Source of the DNA: Macrothele yani
Taxonomy: Eukaryota > Arthropoda > Arachnida > Araneae > Macrothelidae
NCBI GenBank assembly: GCA_039090855.1
Contig: CM077013.1
Location: 143,613,240-143,677,239 of the forward strand
Direction: 5' to 3'
DNA: 64,000 nucleotides
The notes beneath the pieces are model-generated. The model was not told the origin of the DNA. It ran no database searches and was given only the letters and a program-made list of their open reading frames with translations. Positions 45,321 to 56,640 of the stretch are shown here, in pieces; position 1 is the stretch's first letter, and every line of letters begins with the position of its first letter. The translations under genes and the position numbers were made by a program.

Positions 45321-47204
45321 GCAGCAGACGTCTTGAAAGACCTCATTTTCCTAACTCTCTCTGAATGATTCGTGTCATAATGGAGTCTTAGTTGGATTGT
45401 GTAGACACTAGACAGTTCCTGTCAACTAGAAGACCTGTTCCTCCGAACAATCGTCTTACAGAATGACGGTTAAGTCCAATCTTCAACCCTCATGTATTTG
45501 ATTTGATTATGAAAAGTCAGCGTGTCTTCAAGTCGTTAAAACCCTTCAAAGTGGTTGCCTTTGAGAAACCAGTAATTTATTTTGCTTTATTAACCGTTGC
45601 TTCAGTTGAACATGTACCTGCGGTTAGACCTCTTTGAAATTATAAAAGAACCTCGGTTTTTCTTTATATTTACATGTGTTACTGCAGCCGAACTATTTGC
45701 ACGCACCTTATAAAGGAAAAGACAAAGCGTCATCAGCCCATGCTACTCCTACCCTTCTAAACATTAGCATTAATAATCTGTGAGCGCACTAACATAAGGG
45801 ATTGTAAGTTTTTGGCAAGGCTGTGTATATATATACTGATGTGTATCAGATTTATTTCTTTTTCCTTTACTGCTGTTTGTTTGGTAAGAACAGTCCTTTC
45901 AACTGAGTAGCAGTTCGCTTCTCTTCAAAAGCCCTTAAATCTCTAGTAGCAATCTCTGTTTGAGCAATACATTTTGTGCTTTGTAAGTAAGAGCTATAAA
46001 GCAGAAATTTATTTCGAATGCACTTCTATCTCTTCTCCCAGATACAAAAACCCACAAATCTCGGCGCAGGCCCCTCGTTGAGTTTCGTATTGTTAAAAAA
46101 ATAAGACAAATCGCAGAAAAGTATGTTTGCGACGTAGAATGATGCTACGTGCCGAAGTGGTCCTACGGATTAGAAATAATCGATGGTTCTGCCGGAGATT
46201 GAGATCTTTCAAGATCTTTTCGAGACGTACTGATCCTCGAGGATTAGAGTGCAGGCTAAGTTTTCCAAAACTTACCGATTAATTGATTTTTCTTTGTTCT
46301 CGATATTTGGCGTGGCCTTTGCACCTGGTACTTATTTCTACTTCGTTTAGCCTTGAATTCAGTGGGTACAGTTTCTGAAATGCAATCCACCTACTTTGTT
46401 ATATAAATCCTTTCAAAGGAAATATTTGTGCTTTTACATTGCGAATGTAGTTGATTTCATTCATCTGTTGATTTTTGACGATTAAATCCCTCTGAATACT
46501 CGGGTGTAATAGCACACCGTTTTTTGAATCCTTAGCGTTACAAAAGGAATTCTTCAAAGCGTATTTTTAGAAACCCAGAAAATCAGCAAAAATATATATA
46601 TCTATATCTATATAAGTTTACCTCCTCTAGAGGTAAATGTTCCCACAATTCAAATCGCAAAGTATTCAATGCTTCTGTAGGAAAAGAGTTACCACACTTT
46701 TTGGAGAGAAGGTCCAAATGGGAAATTGGCTAAAGCTCCGGGGAGCTGGACTAAAAAAAATTGGTAAATCGAAGATCAATCAGTGCAGATACTGTAAAGT
46801 TTCAATGAACTAATATTTGTCAAGGTCTAAATAATTTCATATCGTCTGTAATTTAACAACTGGCTGGCCCCACGCGCGTTCGAGAGAGAGCATGTGTGTG
46901 TAAGTTATCAGATGCTGCAGTGAGCTGGAAGGCTGAGTCATAGCACTGCAAATTCTCACTGCTCTGAGAAGTACTTGAGTAATAACAATAAACAGGTTTT
47001 AATGGAACCCGGTACCCTTCATTTTGCAAGAATATCGATTTTCTAATTTTTACCCTAAAATATACTTTAGAACCTCTAGTACATTGTGACGAAATTTTGA
47101 TTTGATCGGAAACATACACTGAAGATCATTTGAATTAGAGGCAGCTGGCGTTATGCAAATGTGGCGCTGTGGACGGCCCTGTAAACGGAAACGACATGAC
47201 GTAT
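45321..47204. other. AT-rich background with small simple repeats
   Basis: An imperfect TA/TATC run lies at 46588-46613, with a hairpin TTTACCTC-CTCTA-GAGGTAAA just after it. No gene was recognised. Confidence 0.5.
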
Positions 47205-47250
47205 GCAGCGATCCGACAATATAAGGAGTGATGCGACGGGAATCAGTAAA
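47205..47250 (+). other. Scrap of a Tc1 5' leader
   Basis: GATCCGACAATATAAGG and GTGATGCGACGGGAATCAG match the sequence just upstream of the transposase ATG at 33977. It ends where the LINE fragment begins. Confidence 0.8.
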
Positions 47251-48965
47251 TGGGTCAAATAACGACATAAATAATTATCGTCCAATCGCAAACTTATCAA
47301 TTTTCGCAAAAATACTAGAGAAATTAATTCATACCAGACTATTTTCATACATTCAAGGAAATAATATATTTCATCACAGACAATTCGGATTTGTACCAAA
47401 TAAATCAACTAAACTAGCATTATTACATAAACAAAATATAATTCAACAAAATCTATTACAAAAACAAATAACAACAGCGGTCTTTCTTGATTTATCAAAA
47501 GCATTCGATACCTTAAATCATGATATATTACTTCATAAGTTAAATATTATTGGACTCCGGGGATCTAGCTATAATTTATTCAAAAGTTACTTGTAAGAAA
47601 GAAAGTAATACACCCAGATTCATCAAAATCGATCCGTATTACAAATCATAAACTGTGGGGTACCCCAGGGATCAGTTCTTGGTCCTTCATATTTTAATTT
47701 ATATATTAACGACTTATTTGCAGTATTAAAAGATAATGATACAATCCTATATGCAGATGACGTAACTATTGATTTAAAGAGAACTGATATGAATGAGCTT
47801 ACACTAAGAACTAATACTCAGCTAAAATTAATAACAGATTGGCTGAATGCAAATGAATTAGTTGTTAATATTAATAAAACTAAATTAATGATTTTCTCTA
47901 ATTCACAAACTTCACATTTATACGATTAACCTCTTCTGATGAATGGAGTCAGGATTAATACGGTGTCAACACACTCTTATCTAGGTACAACTATACACAA
48001 TGATTTGAAATGGAACAAACACATTGAAAATTTAAGTAACAAGATTTCTAGAAATATCGGGATGGTCAGTAGTACTTTGCCAAAACTAACGCCAAAAATA
48101 TTAATCTCTATATATCATACTCTAATTCAAACACATCTTAATTATTGCATTTTAACCTGGGGACAAACCACACAATATAATATTAATAAACTACAGGTAC
48201 TGCAAAATAGATTTATAAGACTGATAGACCTTAAAACATCAAATAATTTTCAACCAATCTCATATATTCGGTCAAAAGTGATTCCTAATATATATAATAT
48301 TTTAACGATAAAGCAATTATATGATTATAACTTGAGAAAAATAATGTATAAAAGAATTATAAATGGTATGCACAACGATATAATAATATTAAATATACAT
48401 ACTCATTACCACAATACTAGGAATAGATCACTACTAATTCCAATGTTCCCAAAAATTGAGAAACTTAAAATGAATATAAATTATACTGGCCAAAAACTCT
48501 GGAACTCATTGCCCCAAGAACTAACATCAATTAATAGTTTTAACTTATTGAAAATAAAACTAAAGGAACATCTTATGAAATAATTAGTAAACAATAGGCA
48601 ATTCCGATTGAATGGAAGAAATGTGGGTTAGTATGATTATAAAGTGAGGTGCAAACGTTATTTGTTGTTTATTTATAAATATATTAGTGATTATATAGTG
48701 AAGTGTACATGATACTTGTTTGTTTAGATATAATGAAGGCTATTAATGATGGAACACATTGATATATGTGTTGGTTGTGAGCTAGTACGTGTATATTCAC
48801 ATATTAACCTACTATATATGTGTTGGCTTGCCTTTTCTGTTAAGCTTTATGTTTTTTGTATTCTGGGGAGAAGAGGGCTATGTCAGGCCTCACGGCCTTT
48901 TCTCTCCTTTTCCTAGTTGCTGTAGTGGCAACTGAATGAATAAATAAATGAAATGAAATGAAAAA
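47251..48965 (+). mobile_element. CR1/Jockey-like LINE, 5' truncated
   Basis: The fragment starts just before RT motif 1 and runs to a 3' UTR with a small hairpin (GGCCTCACGGCC) and a tail of TGAATAAATAAATG and (AAATG)n. It lies between a Tc1 leader scrap and the second 90-bp minisatellite. It is much richer in A+T than the RTE copies. Clade assignment between CR1-like and Jockey-like is uncertain. Confidence 0.85.
47252..48583 (+). pseudogene. Non-LTR reverse transcriptase, RT and C-terminal domains, broken
   Basis: The frame opens NYRPIANLSIFAKILEKLI and HRQFGFVPNKSTKLALL, then AVFLDLSKAFDTLNHDILLHK (motif A). A stop follows SYL near 47596. A second frame gives INCGVPQGSVLGPSYFNLYI (motif B), TILYADDVTIDL (motif C, both aspartates kept) and NELVVNINKTKLMIFS, then a stop near 47930. 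The last frame (47939-48583) has THSYLGTTIHNDLKWNKHIE, GQTTQYNINKLQVLQNRFIR and the C-terminal GQKLWNSLPQEL typical of CR1/Jockey-type elements. The endonuclease domain is absent. Confidence 0.88.
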
Positions 48966-49615
48966 TGAATTCCCTCAAAGTGAACAATATACCCTTCTCT
49001 GATGGGATCAAGGTTCAACTTTGGCTGCACCAAGAAGGAACATGACAACGCTCTCTCAATTCTTTAAAAGTGAACAACATACTCTTCTCTGATGGGACCA
49101 AGGTTCAACTATGGCTGCACCAAGAAGGAACACGACAACGCTGTCTCAATTTTCTCAAAGTGAACAACATACCCTTCTCTGATGGGATCAAGGTTCAACT
49201 TTGTCTGCACCAAAAAGGAGCACACCATCGCTGTCTCAATTCCCTAAAAGTAAACAACATACCCTTCTCTGATGTGAACAACGTTCAACTTTGGCTGCAC
49301 CAAGAAGGAGCACAACAACGCTGTCTCAATTCCCTAAAAGTAAATAACATACCCATCTCTGATGGGATCGAGGTTCAACTTTGACTGCACCAAGAAGGAA
49401 CACAAAAACGCTGTCTCAATTATCTCAAAGTGAAGAATATACCCTTCTCTGATGGGATCAAGGTTCAACTTTGGCTGCACCAAGAAGGAGCACAACAATG
49501 CTGTTTCAATTCTCTCAAAGTGAACAGCATACCCTTCTCTGATGGCATCAAGGTTCAAATTTGGCTGCACTGGAAACGAACGGAACAACGCTGTTTCTAT
49601 GCTATCAAAGTTGTA
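48966..49615 (+). repeat. 90-bp minisatellite, seven units, locus 2
   Basis: It is the same unit as 34258-34797 but inverted: AACATACCCTTCTCTGATGG, AAGGTTCAACTTTGGC and CACCAAGAAGGA. Units here are more diverged. Both strands contain long open stretches because the period is 30 codons. Confidence 0.94.
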
Positions 49616-49699
49616 ACATAACAGGTTACGCATAAAAGAATCACAGAACTCTTTATGTTTGATTTATCTGTAATTTAAATTTTAACGAATAGTCGGAAA

Positions 49700-49985
49700 A
49701 AGCGTATAAATTAATTACGCATAACCGAGTTAAAAAGCGATAGAAACTACAGTGAAATATCGGACTAACACAGAACTACGTATAAAAATAAAAAACGGAT
49801 AATGAGAAACGTTTAACCGAGTTAAAGTGCGATAGAAACTACGGTGAAATATCGAGACTAACACAGAATTATGTATAAAGGTGAGAAACGTATAACACAG
49901 TTCAAAAAGCGATAGAAACTACAGTACAATATCGGGACTAGCGCAGAATTACCTATAAAAGTGAAAAACGTATAACTGAGTTTTC
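49700..49985 (+). repeat. ~80-90-bp tandem repeat, about 3.5 units
   Basis: GCGATAGAAACTAC recurs at about 49737, 49829 and 49909 with AATATCG, GACTAACACAGAATTA and AAACGTATAAC between. I see no coding content. Confidence 0.85.
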
Positions 49986-50959
49986 GTTGTACTTAGCTTT
50001 GCTTCCAAGATCCACAACGTACATAGCGTTTGAAACATTTGTACGGTTTGTAACTTAGATTCGTAGCGTTTAGCGTATTGGAAAGGTAGTAAGCGTTTGT
50101 GACCCTGCTCAGTACGATTCATACTACAGTAGAATCCGCTTATACTCAGGATGTTCGCACATTGTTAGAACGGTTTTCCAGCAAAATAATTAAAGTTTAA
50201 AATAAAATTATTTCTCTCTTATATATTTTATCTGATAGCCTTTTCTCTCGACTGTGAATGTACATCTAGATTTCCCAGATAACAGGTAGGATATTTCTTA
50301 AAATTGGTAGTGGTATTTTATTCCACTCTTTCACTGCTTTCCGTAGTCAGATCATTGTTTTAGGTCTGCATTTAGAAAGTGCTGTTTTTTGCAGTCCGAT
50401 TGCACAATAATCCGACACATTAGAAAACTTTGAAAGGATATGAGCAAGGGGTATAGACTTGATACCCGTCTTTTTTCATTTTTTTCAAGAAACAGAGTGG
50501 TAGATCTGAATGTATGACTGGTAGCCTTATCTTGACAGAATTTTACTCTTTGTAGACTTTGTGGATAAAGGAATGATATTTCCTCTTAAAATATAGGAGT
50601 TAAAACATTATTTTGGTAATATGTAGAATTGATTTTAACATTCTTTCCGACTATTCTTAATTTTAGTTTCCCATTGTACGTGAAACTAGCGATAACCATG
50701 CGTCCTTTACTGAAAATTTCTTTGGATTCTTCGAATCAAGTTGTAAGTCTTTTTCAACTCTTTTGCGATAATAAATCAACCTTTTTCAGTTATAGGCGTT
50801 TAAGCAGATTAATGCTTCATCAATAATCACAATAAATTTCCATCTGTCTCCGGCTACTTGATTTTCATAAAGAAGTCTATACCGTGTTCTTCGCTCAGCC
50901 ACGTGCCTAGGCAAGAGGCGATGAACAAGAATGTTTTTAGTACGTCTTTTGTAAAAAAA
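49986..50959. other. AT-rich background, no feature seen
   Basis: No motif or repeat was recognised. Confidence 0.5.
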
Positions 50960-52690
50960 GATCGTGCTTATGTTATCGGTTTGTCCGTCCGTCCGTCGAT
51001 CCGTCTACAGACACCATATCTCTGCAACTATTGGTCCGATTTGAAAAATTCTTTTGCATTGGGAAGCTTGAAATGCGCGAATGATGATCCTTTATTACGC
51101 TTTTTTCACGATGTACAATTTTGCCGCTAGAGGGCGTAAATACAGATGTCGAGTTCAAAATACATTTTATTACATATATTTACTTCTAAGCATCTGATTG
51201 AAAAAATTCTTTTATCTTTCGATTCCATTTATGTCGAAAAGTGTTTTAGGTATAGTTACTTTCGCAAGTTACGCATAGACTTTCCGCTAGGGGGCGTAAA
51301 AGTAAATTACGTTTTCCCCGATATCTCTTCTTCTGAAACTCCGATTTGAAAATTGTTTTCTTCAGCGGATGCAGCTCCTGATGGAAAATCTTTTACGTAT
51401 AATTCTAATTTTTGGTAAAGAATTCTGTGGACACCAAGGGGCGTAAGTGTTAATTTTTGCTTCTGATGTATTTGGCATAAAATCTGAGCTTGTAAAATCT
51501 TGATCGGAAAACTTCGTTTGTAGATAGATACTACTCACGTCAACAAACTTTTGCAGAATATTTTCTTCTTAAAATATTGCATGGTTTTTCCGCCAGGGCG
51601 GCGTAGATGTATGCCGTACTTTGGTTAATATCTCTGCTTGTAATGGTCTGGTTTGAAAAATTATTTCTTTATTGGATAGAGTTACCGGTGTGACATGTTT
51701 TCCATATAATTTCAAAATATTGCAGTAATTCATAGACTTTCTTTCCGCTAGGGGGCGTAAAGGTAAATTGCATTTCCCCCGATATCTCTGCTCCTAAAAC
51801 TTCGATTAGAAAAATTCTTTCTGCACCGGATACAGCTCCTGATGGGAAATCCTTTGCATAGAATTTCTAACTTTTGGTAAAAAATGGTTTGGCCACCAGA
51901 GGCATAAGTCTTAATTTCCGCTTCTGATGTATTTGCAGCAAAATCTGAGCTTCTAAAATCTCGATTGAAGAAAAAATCATTTGTAGACCGATACTACTCA
52001 CGTCGACAGACCTTTTTAGGAATATTTTCTTCTTAAAACAATGCATGGTTTCTACGCCAGGGAGCCTGGATGTACATCGTATTTTTGTCAATATCTCTAC
52101 TTCTAGGAGTCCGATTTGAAAAATTCCTTCTTTTTTGGATAGCGTTTCTAAAGCGAAACTTTTTCATATAAATTTAAAATTTTCAAGTAAATCATAGACT
52201 TTCCGCTAGGGGGCGCAAACGTAAATTGTATCTTCCCCGATATTTCTGCTTCTAAAACTCCGATTTGAGACATTCTTCCTATATCGCATACAGTTCATGA
52301 TGGAAAATTTTTTCATATAATTTTTTATATTTGGTAAAGAATGGTTTGGCCACCAGGGAGCATAAGTGTTAATTTCTGCTTCTGGTGTAATTGCAGCAAA
52401 ATCTGAGTTCCTGAAAACTCGACTAAATTTTTTTTTTCTTGGACCGATACCTCTCTCATCGATAAACATTTTGAGAATACCTTCTTCTTAAAATAATGCA
52501 TGATTTTCCCGCTAAGGGGCGTAGATTCATGTCCTATATTTGTCTATATCTTTGCTTCGAAGAGTGTGATTTGAAAAATTATTTCTTTGTTGAAGAGCGT
52601 TTCAGCTGCCAAATGTTTCTCATATTAATTTAAATTTTTCCTAACTCATAAGTCTGCAAGCAGAGGTCGTAAGTTCACCATTAAGTTTAC
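50960..52690 (+). repeat. ~153-bp satellite with ~460-bp higher-order unit and CTCF-like cores
   Basis: Eleven subunits each contain a G-rich core. The cores lie near 51124, 51284, 51431, 51591, 51745, 51893, 52053, 52203, 52350, 52508 and 52660. Three subunit types repeat in order: type A CCGCTAGGGGGCG, type B CCACCAGAGGCATAAG or close, type C CGCCAGGGCGGCG or close. Type A recurs at 461 and 458 bp. Between cores lies ATCTCTGCTTCTAA and CCGATTTGAAAAATTCTT, also seen in the 40-kb palindrome. The array opens with a (GTCC)n-type run. Confidence 0.92.
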
Positions 52691-53119
52691 AGCAGTATCT
52701 GCGGGATTGAAAAACTTCTTTCTTCCGTCAGATACTACTTTTTCCAGACTGGTTCCATTGACTTTGAATAGCTTTGATAAATTTAATTTGCGTCAGAACG
52801 GATTCAAACGACGTGCTCATTACACCCAAAAATTCGGTGTCATGTTTTTTGTTTTATATTTTTTTTCAGATTCAAATTTTTGTTTATTACCTTATTTACA
52901 ATCGATATAGAGATTTTTAATGACTTAGTGATTGATCTTTGTGTTTGTGTATTTCTTTAAAGACCAGAGACCTTACTTTTGAAATAGTCGTAAAAGTACG
53001 TTCTGATACTCGTTTGGTGTTCTTTTTCCTGTTAAAAGCAATGCTTGACAGTTTTTCCCGTTTGTTATTTACGCTTTCCAACAGTAGGTTGAAAAAGCAT
53101 ATATGCTCCAGCTTTGTCC
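52691..53119. other. Background, no feature seen
   Basis: Nothing was recognised between the two satellite arrays. Confidence 0.5.
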
Positions 53120-53580
53120 GTCTGTTCGACCGCACGATAACTCGCGTAAAAATGGTTCGATTTCGATGAAATTTTAGTATGCCGTAGGGACCACCTGGGG
53201 ACGAACCTTATTGAAAATGGACTAAATGGGGTCAAAGGTCACGACATAGAAGCGGGATCCATTCCATTGCCTTTATGCGTCATAACTTACGTAAAAATGC
53301 TTCTATTACGACAAAACCTTAGTATCCGGAGGTATACTGAACCAGTTCTGTTGAATATAATCGAAATGGGGTCAAAAGGTCAGAACACAGGAGCCAGATG
53401 TATTCCACAGCCATTATCCTCATATCTTGACTGAAAATCTTTCTATTCCGATAAAACTTTAGTATGTTGTTCCGGAGGTGTACTGAACCCATTCTGTTTA
53501 ATATCATCAAAATGGGGTCAAAGGTCAGGACACAGGAGCAAAATTTATTCCACAGCTATTATCCTAATAACTTAAGTAAT
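53120..53580 (-). repeat. ~145-bp satellite, inverted relative of the 25-kb array
   Basis: About three units carry GGGGTCAAAGGTCA, TCCGGAGGTATACTGAACC and TTCTATTACGACAAAAC, the inverse of the unit at 25.1-29.9 kb. It opens with CGTCTGTTCGACCGCACGA. Confidence 0.92.
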
Positions 53581-54004
53581 GATTTCTGGTATGTTTGAAA
53601 GCGTATCATAATCAATGCATTGCATGATTTTACTAACTTGTTAATAATATTGCTTATTTTGCATTAAGAAATGCTAATCCAAGGATTTTCACAGCGTTAT
53701 TTAATTACAGAATACGAATGTATCTCTTGGTAAAGAACAAAAACATAATCTTCTATCCACAGCTTGTTTACAGGCACCATATTATTAGCAGACGAATTTT
53801 AACTGCAGCAGATTTTTCTTAGGGAAGGCTGCTAGTATGGTAGAGGGCTAGAATCTTTTTTGTTACACATATATTGGAGCAAATAACTTGATTGCTGGAG
53901 CACCCCCTCTTTTGGTGTCATTAAGCTACCAAAAAAAAGTTCTCTCTAAATGTTTTTTTGTTTTGTATTTTAAACGATTAGCACGAAATTTGATATATTT
54001 TTCC
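53581..54004. other. Inverted match to the 24.8-kb flank, then background
   Basis: 53585-53640 (TCTGGTATGTTTGAAAGC, TTGCATGATTTTACTAACTT) is the inverse of 24840-24908. Beyond that I see nothing. Confidence 0.75.
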
Positions 54005-54172
54005 TTTTTTTTTTTGGATTGGAGATTTAACGACCACCGTGAGAAACTTATTGGGATATAACCAGTCGCCAGTCTCTAATTTAGGGCCACTGGTTCCACG
54101 GAAGGGAGAGATACAGTACCGGAAGACAAACACAACATCCATGCCTCACCTGGATTCGAACCTGGACCCCAA
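54005..54172 (-). mobile_element. SINE family 1, head-truncated
   Basis: It runs from poly-T and GATTGGAGATTTAACG to the B-box region (TGGATTCGAACCTGGACCCC), ending there. No clear target duplication was found. Confidence 0.87.
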
Positions 54173-54514
54173 CTGCGGCGGGCAATTTGATATTTTGAAA
54201 CTTTGTTTGAAATTTTTTTATAGTCGAATTAGTTGAAATTGGAAAAAAATACAAAAATATATTTAATATAATGTGATACCACTGTTTGTTTTCTGTAGGC
54301 TAGGCGGTTTGAAAAAAATAATTGGTACGAAATTTTTTTGAGAACTCCAAAATAAAATTAAAGACAGCATACTGATGAACGATGAATAATTAATCAACTA
54401 TTATATACGATGAATAATTAATTAAACTATAAGTTTGAAATTGTATTAACCGCAAATTCTATGTTATTTAATTTACGAGTATTCTACGGAGAAACATGTG
54501 TTTGAAATAATACA
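54173..54514. other. AT-rich background, no feature seen
   Basis: No recognisable feature; short AT-rich direct repeats such as GATGAATAATTAAT occur. Confidence 0.5.
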
Positions 54515-54743
54515 GCCGCCCCGGTGGCGCAGTGGTCTAAGCAATGTTCTCTGATCATTCGTCCGAACGGGGTCCGGGTTCGAATCCCGGTGAGGCATGG
54601 ATGTTGTGTTTGTCTTACAGCACTGGCTCTCTCCCTTCCCTGGAACCAGTGACCCAAAATTAGGGACGGGCGACTGCTTATAGCCCATTGAGTTGCTCAC
54701 GGTGGTCGTTAAACCTCCAAACAAACATAAAAAAAACAAAAAC
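54515..54743 (+). mobile_element. SINE family 1, full length, plus strand
   Basis: It has the head GCCGCCCCGGTGGCGCAGTG, B box GGGTTCGAATCCCGG, 3' end CCTCCAAAC and an A-rich tail. TAATACA (7 bp) occurs at 54508-54514 and 54744-54750 and may be the target duplication. Confidence 0.92.
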
Positions 54744-54851
54744 TAATACAAGTGTCTGCAAATATACATATCTAATAATGGTATGTATCGCATTACGTTT
54801 CTGTTGTTCTGAACATTTGAGACTTGCAGATTCTACTACCAGAACTATATA

Positions 54852-56280
54852 CACCCATCTTAAAAAAAAAACAGTAGCACCCAGAAGGAAGCAACCGACA
54901 GGAATGCAACTTGGTGGGTAGGTTTGACATCGTGAGCCATGCAAATGATTCAAGTATCACGCTCGACCACGCATGTGACGTAAGCAAAGAGGGGCCCCAG
55001 CGCTGTGCCTGACCGGCTATATAAGGTCGCTCCGTTACGCGTGCTTGCCTTTCTGACTCGTGCTGTTCTGTTGGTTGCATCCTTTGCTCGAAGAAATGCC
55101 TCGGAGAAAAGTTCGGAAGCAATTTGAGCAGTTAGAAGAGTTCGAGAAGGACCACATCGTCGGCCTCCGGAAAGCGGGATGTCCTTATCGCCGTATTGCG
55201 CGCCATGCCGGTCGAGCGGATATCACCATAGCACGCTGTTGGCGGTAGTGGATAGAACAAGGCACTCAGCAGCGACAGGAAGGGTCTGGGAGACCTAGAC
55301 GAACCAAGGAGAGAGAGGACCGACGGGTTGTCCGACATGCTCGGAGTGACCCAACAACGACGATCGGGGATTTTAAGCGAGCAGTGGTGCCCTCCATGCA
55401 TCGTCCGATTGGTGCCAGCACCATTGGCAGACGGCTGCACGACGTAGGACTACACGCACGCAGACTGTTATGACGACTGTCCTTAACACCATCGCATCGT
55501 CTCCAAAGACTGCAATCGTGCGCCAGTTTGTCATGTAGCCACGCAGAACGGAAGCGGTTGATCTTCGGTGACGAGTCCTGCTATTGTCTTGGAATAGACG
55601 AGCAACGAATATCCGTGTGGGGGCACCGTGGTCAGCGCCAAGATGAACGGTTTGTTGTCGAGTGTCACACGTCCAGAAGGCCTGGTGTCATGGTGTGGGG
55701 TCAATTGCCTACCTTGCCAGATCACCTTTGGTGTTCGTAACAGGCACTTTGACAGCCCAAAGTTACGTTAATGAGGTCCTGCAAGCAGTGGCCCTACGTT
55801 TTCTGAACGCTCACTCCGGTGCGATTTTCCAGCAGGACAACGCTCGTCCGCATACGGCTGCTGTCTTGAGAGCTTGCATTGAAAGCACTGACACTCCGCG
55901 ATGGCCAGCTGCATCGTCAGACCTATCACCGATTGAAAATTTGTGGGATGCTATTGAACGCGCTATCCACACTCCATCCCTATCGCACAATCTGCAGTAA
56001 CTGCGTGAGAAGATTCAAGCTACATGGGATGGGTTACCGCAGAACACCATTAGGAGCCTGTACAACTCCATACCGAGACGTTTGGCATGCTGTGTGAGCA
56101 AACATGGCTGCCCGACGCCATAATGGGAGACTCTACGTCTTGGCGTGCAGCTCAATAAACATTGCCCATATCAGTTTCAATGTTTAATCATTTATTGTCC
56201 CCAGAAACCTTTACCTTCCCGAATAGCATTGAAATCCGACACGTCCTTCTGTGGGCAGCTATTTTTTTCGACGGTGAGTG
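54852..56280 (+). mobile_element. Tc1-like DNA transposon E, imperfect terminal repeats
   Basis: The left end CACCCATCTTAAAAAAAAAA and the inverse of the right end CACTCACCGTCGAAAAAAAT share termini and an inner GCCCACAGAAGGA-like block. TA lies on both sides (54850-54851 and 56281-56282). About 1.43 kb. Confidence 0.87.
55096..56123 (+). pseudogene. Tc1-like transposase of element E, several breaks
   Basis: The start ATG is at 55096 (MPRRKVRKQFEQLEEFEKDH), with helix-turn-helix GLRKAGCPYRRIARHAGR and a stop after ARCWR at 55246. Further frames show GSGRPRRTKEREDRR (the basic GRPR hook) and IGASTIGRRLHDVGL. All three acidic residues remain: LIFGDESCYCLG, AIFQQDNARPHTAA and SSDLSPIENLWDAIE, with 32 residues between the second D and E. 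The C-terminus ends CVSKHGCPTP at 56123. At least three stops or shifts. Confidence 0.88.
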
Positions 56281-56282
56281 TA

Positions 56283-56640
56283 TAATCATATCATTGCATG
56301 TATTGGTTTAAGGTTGCTTAGTGTGATACAGTTTGAAGTGTTTTTCTTGCTCTTCAATGTTTGTTATCTCTTTCTTCGTACTTTTACGTTTTAGCGTCGA
56401 TATATTTTGTACCTAAATTTTTCTGACGGATGAATGAAAAGCATTTTAAAAATGAGTAATCGTAATGAGTACGGGGAAATGGAGTTGCACACGGTGTATG
56501 ATCGCAACAGTTTATCATTGAAGTCAGCGCGACAAATTGATTTGCAAACTCTACTGCTGTATGTTAAACAACTTCTGTAAAAACACTTAGGGTTTCAGAA
56601 CTTCCAATTTACGTATTGACGGTTCGTTGGACACGATCTT
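56283..56640. other. Background before the 39-bp array
   Basis: No feature seen. Confidence 0.5.
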
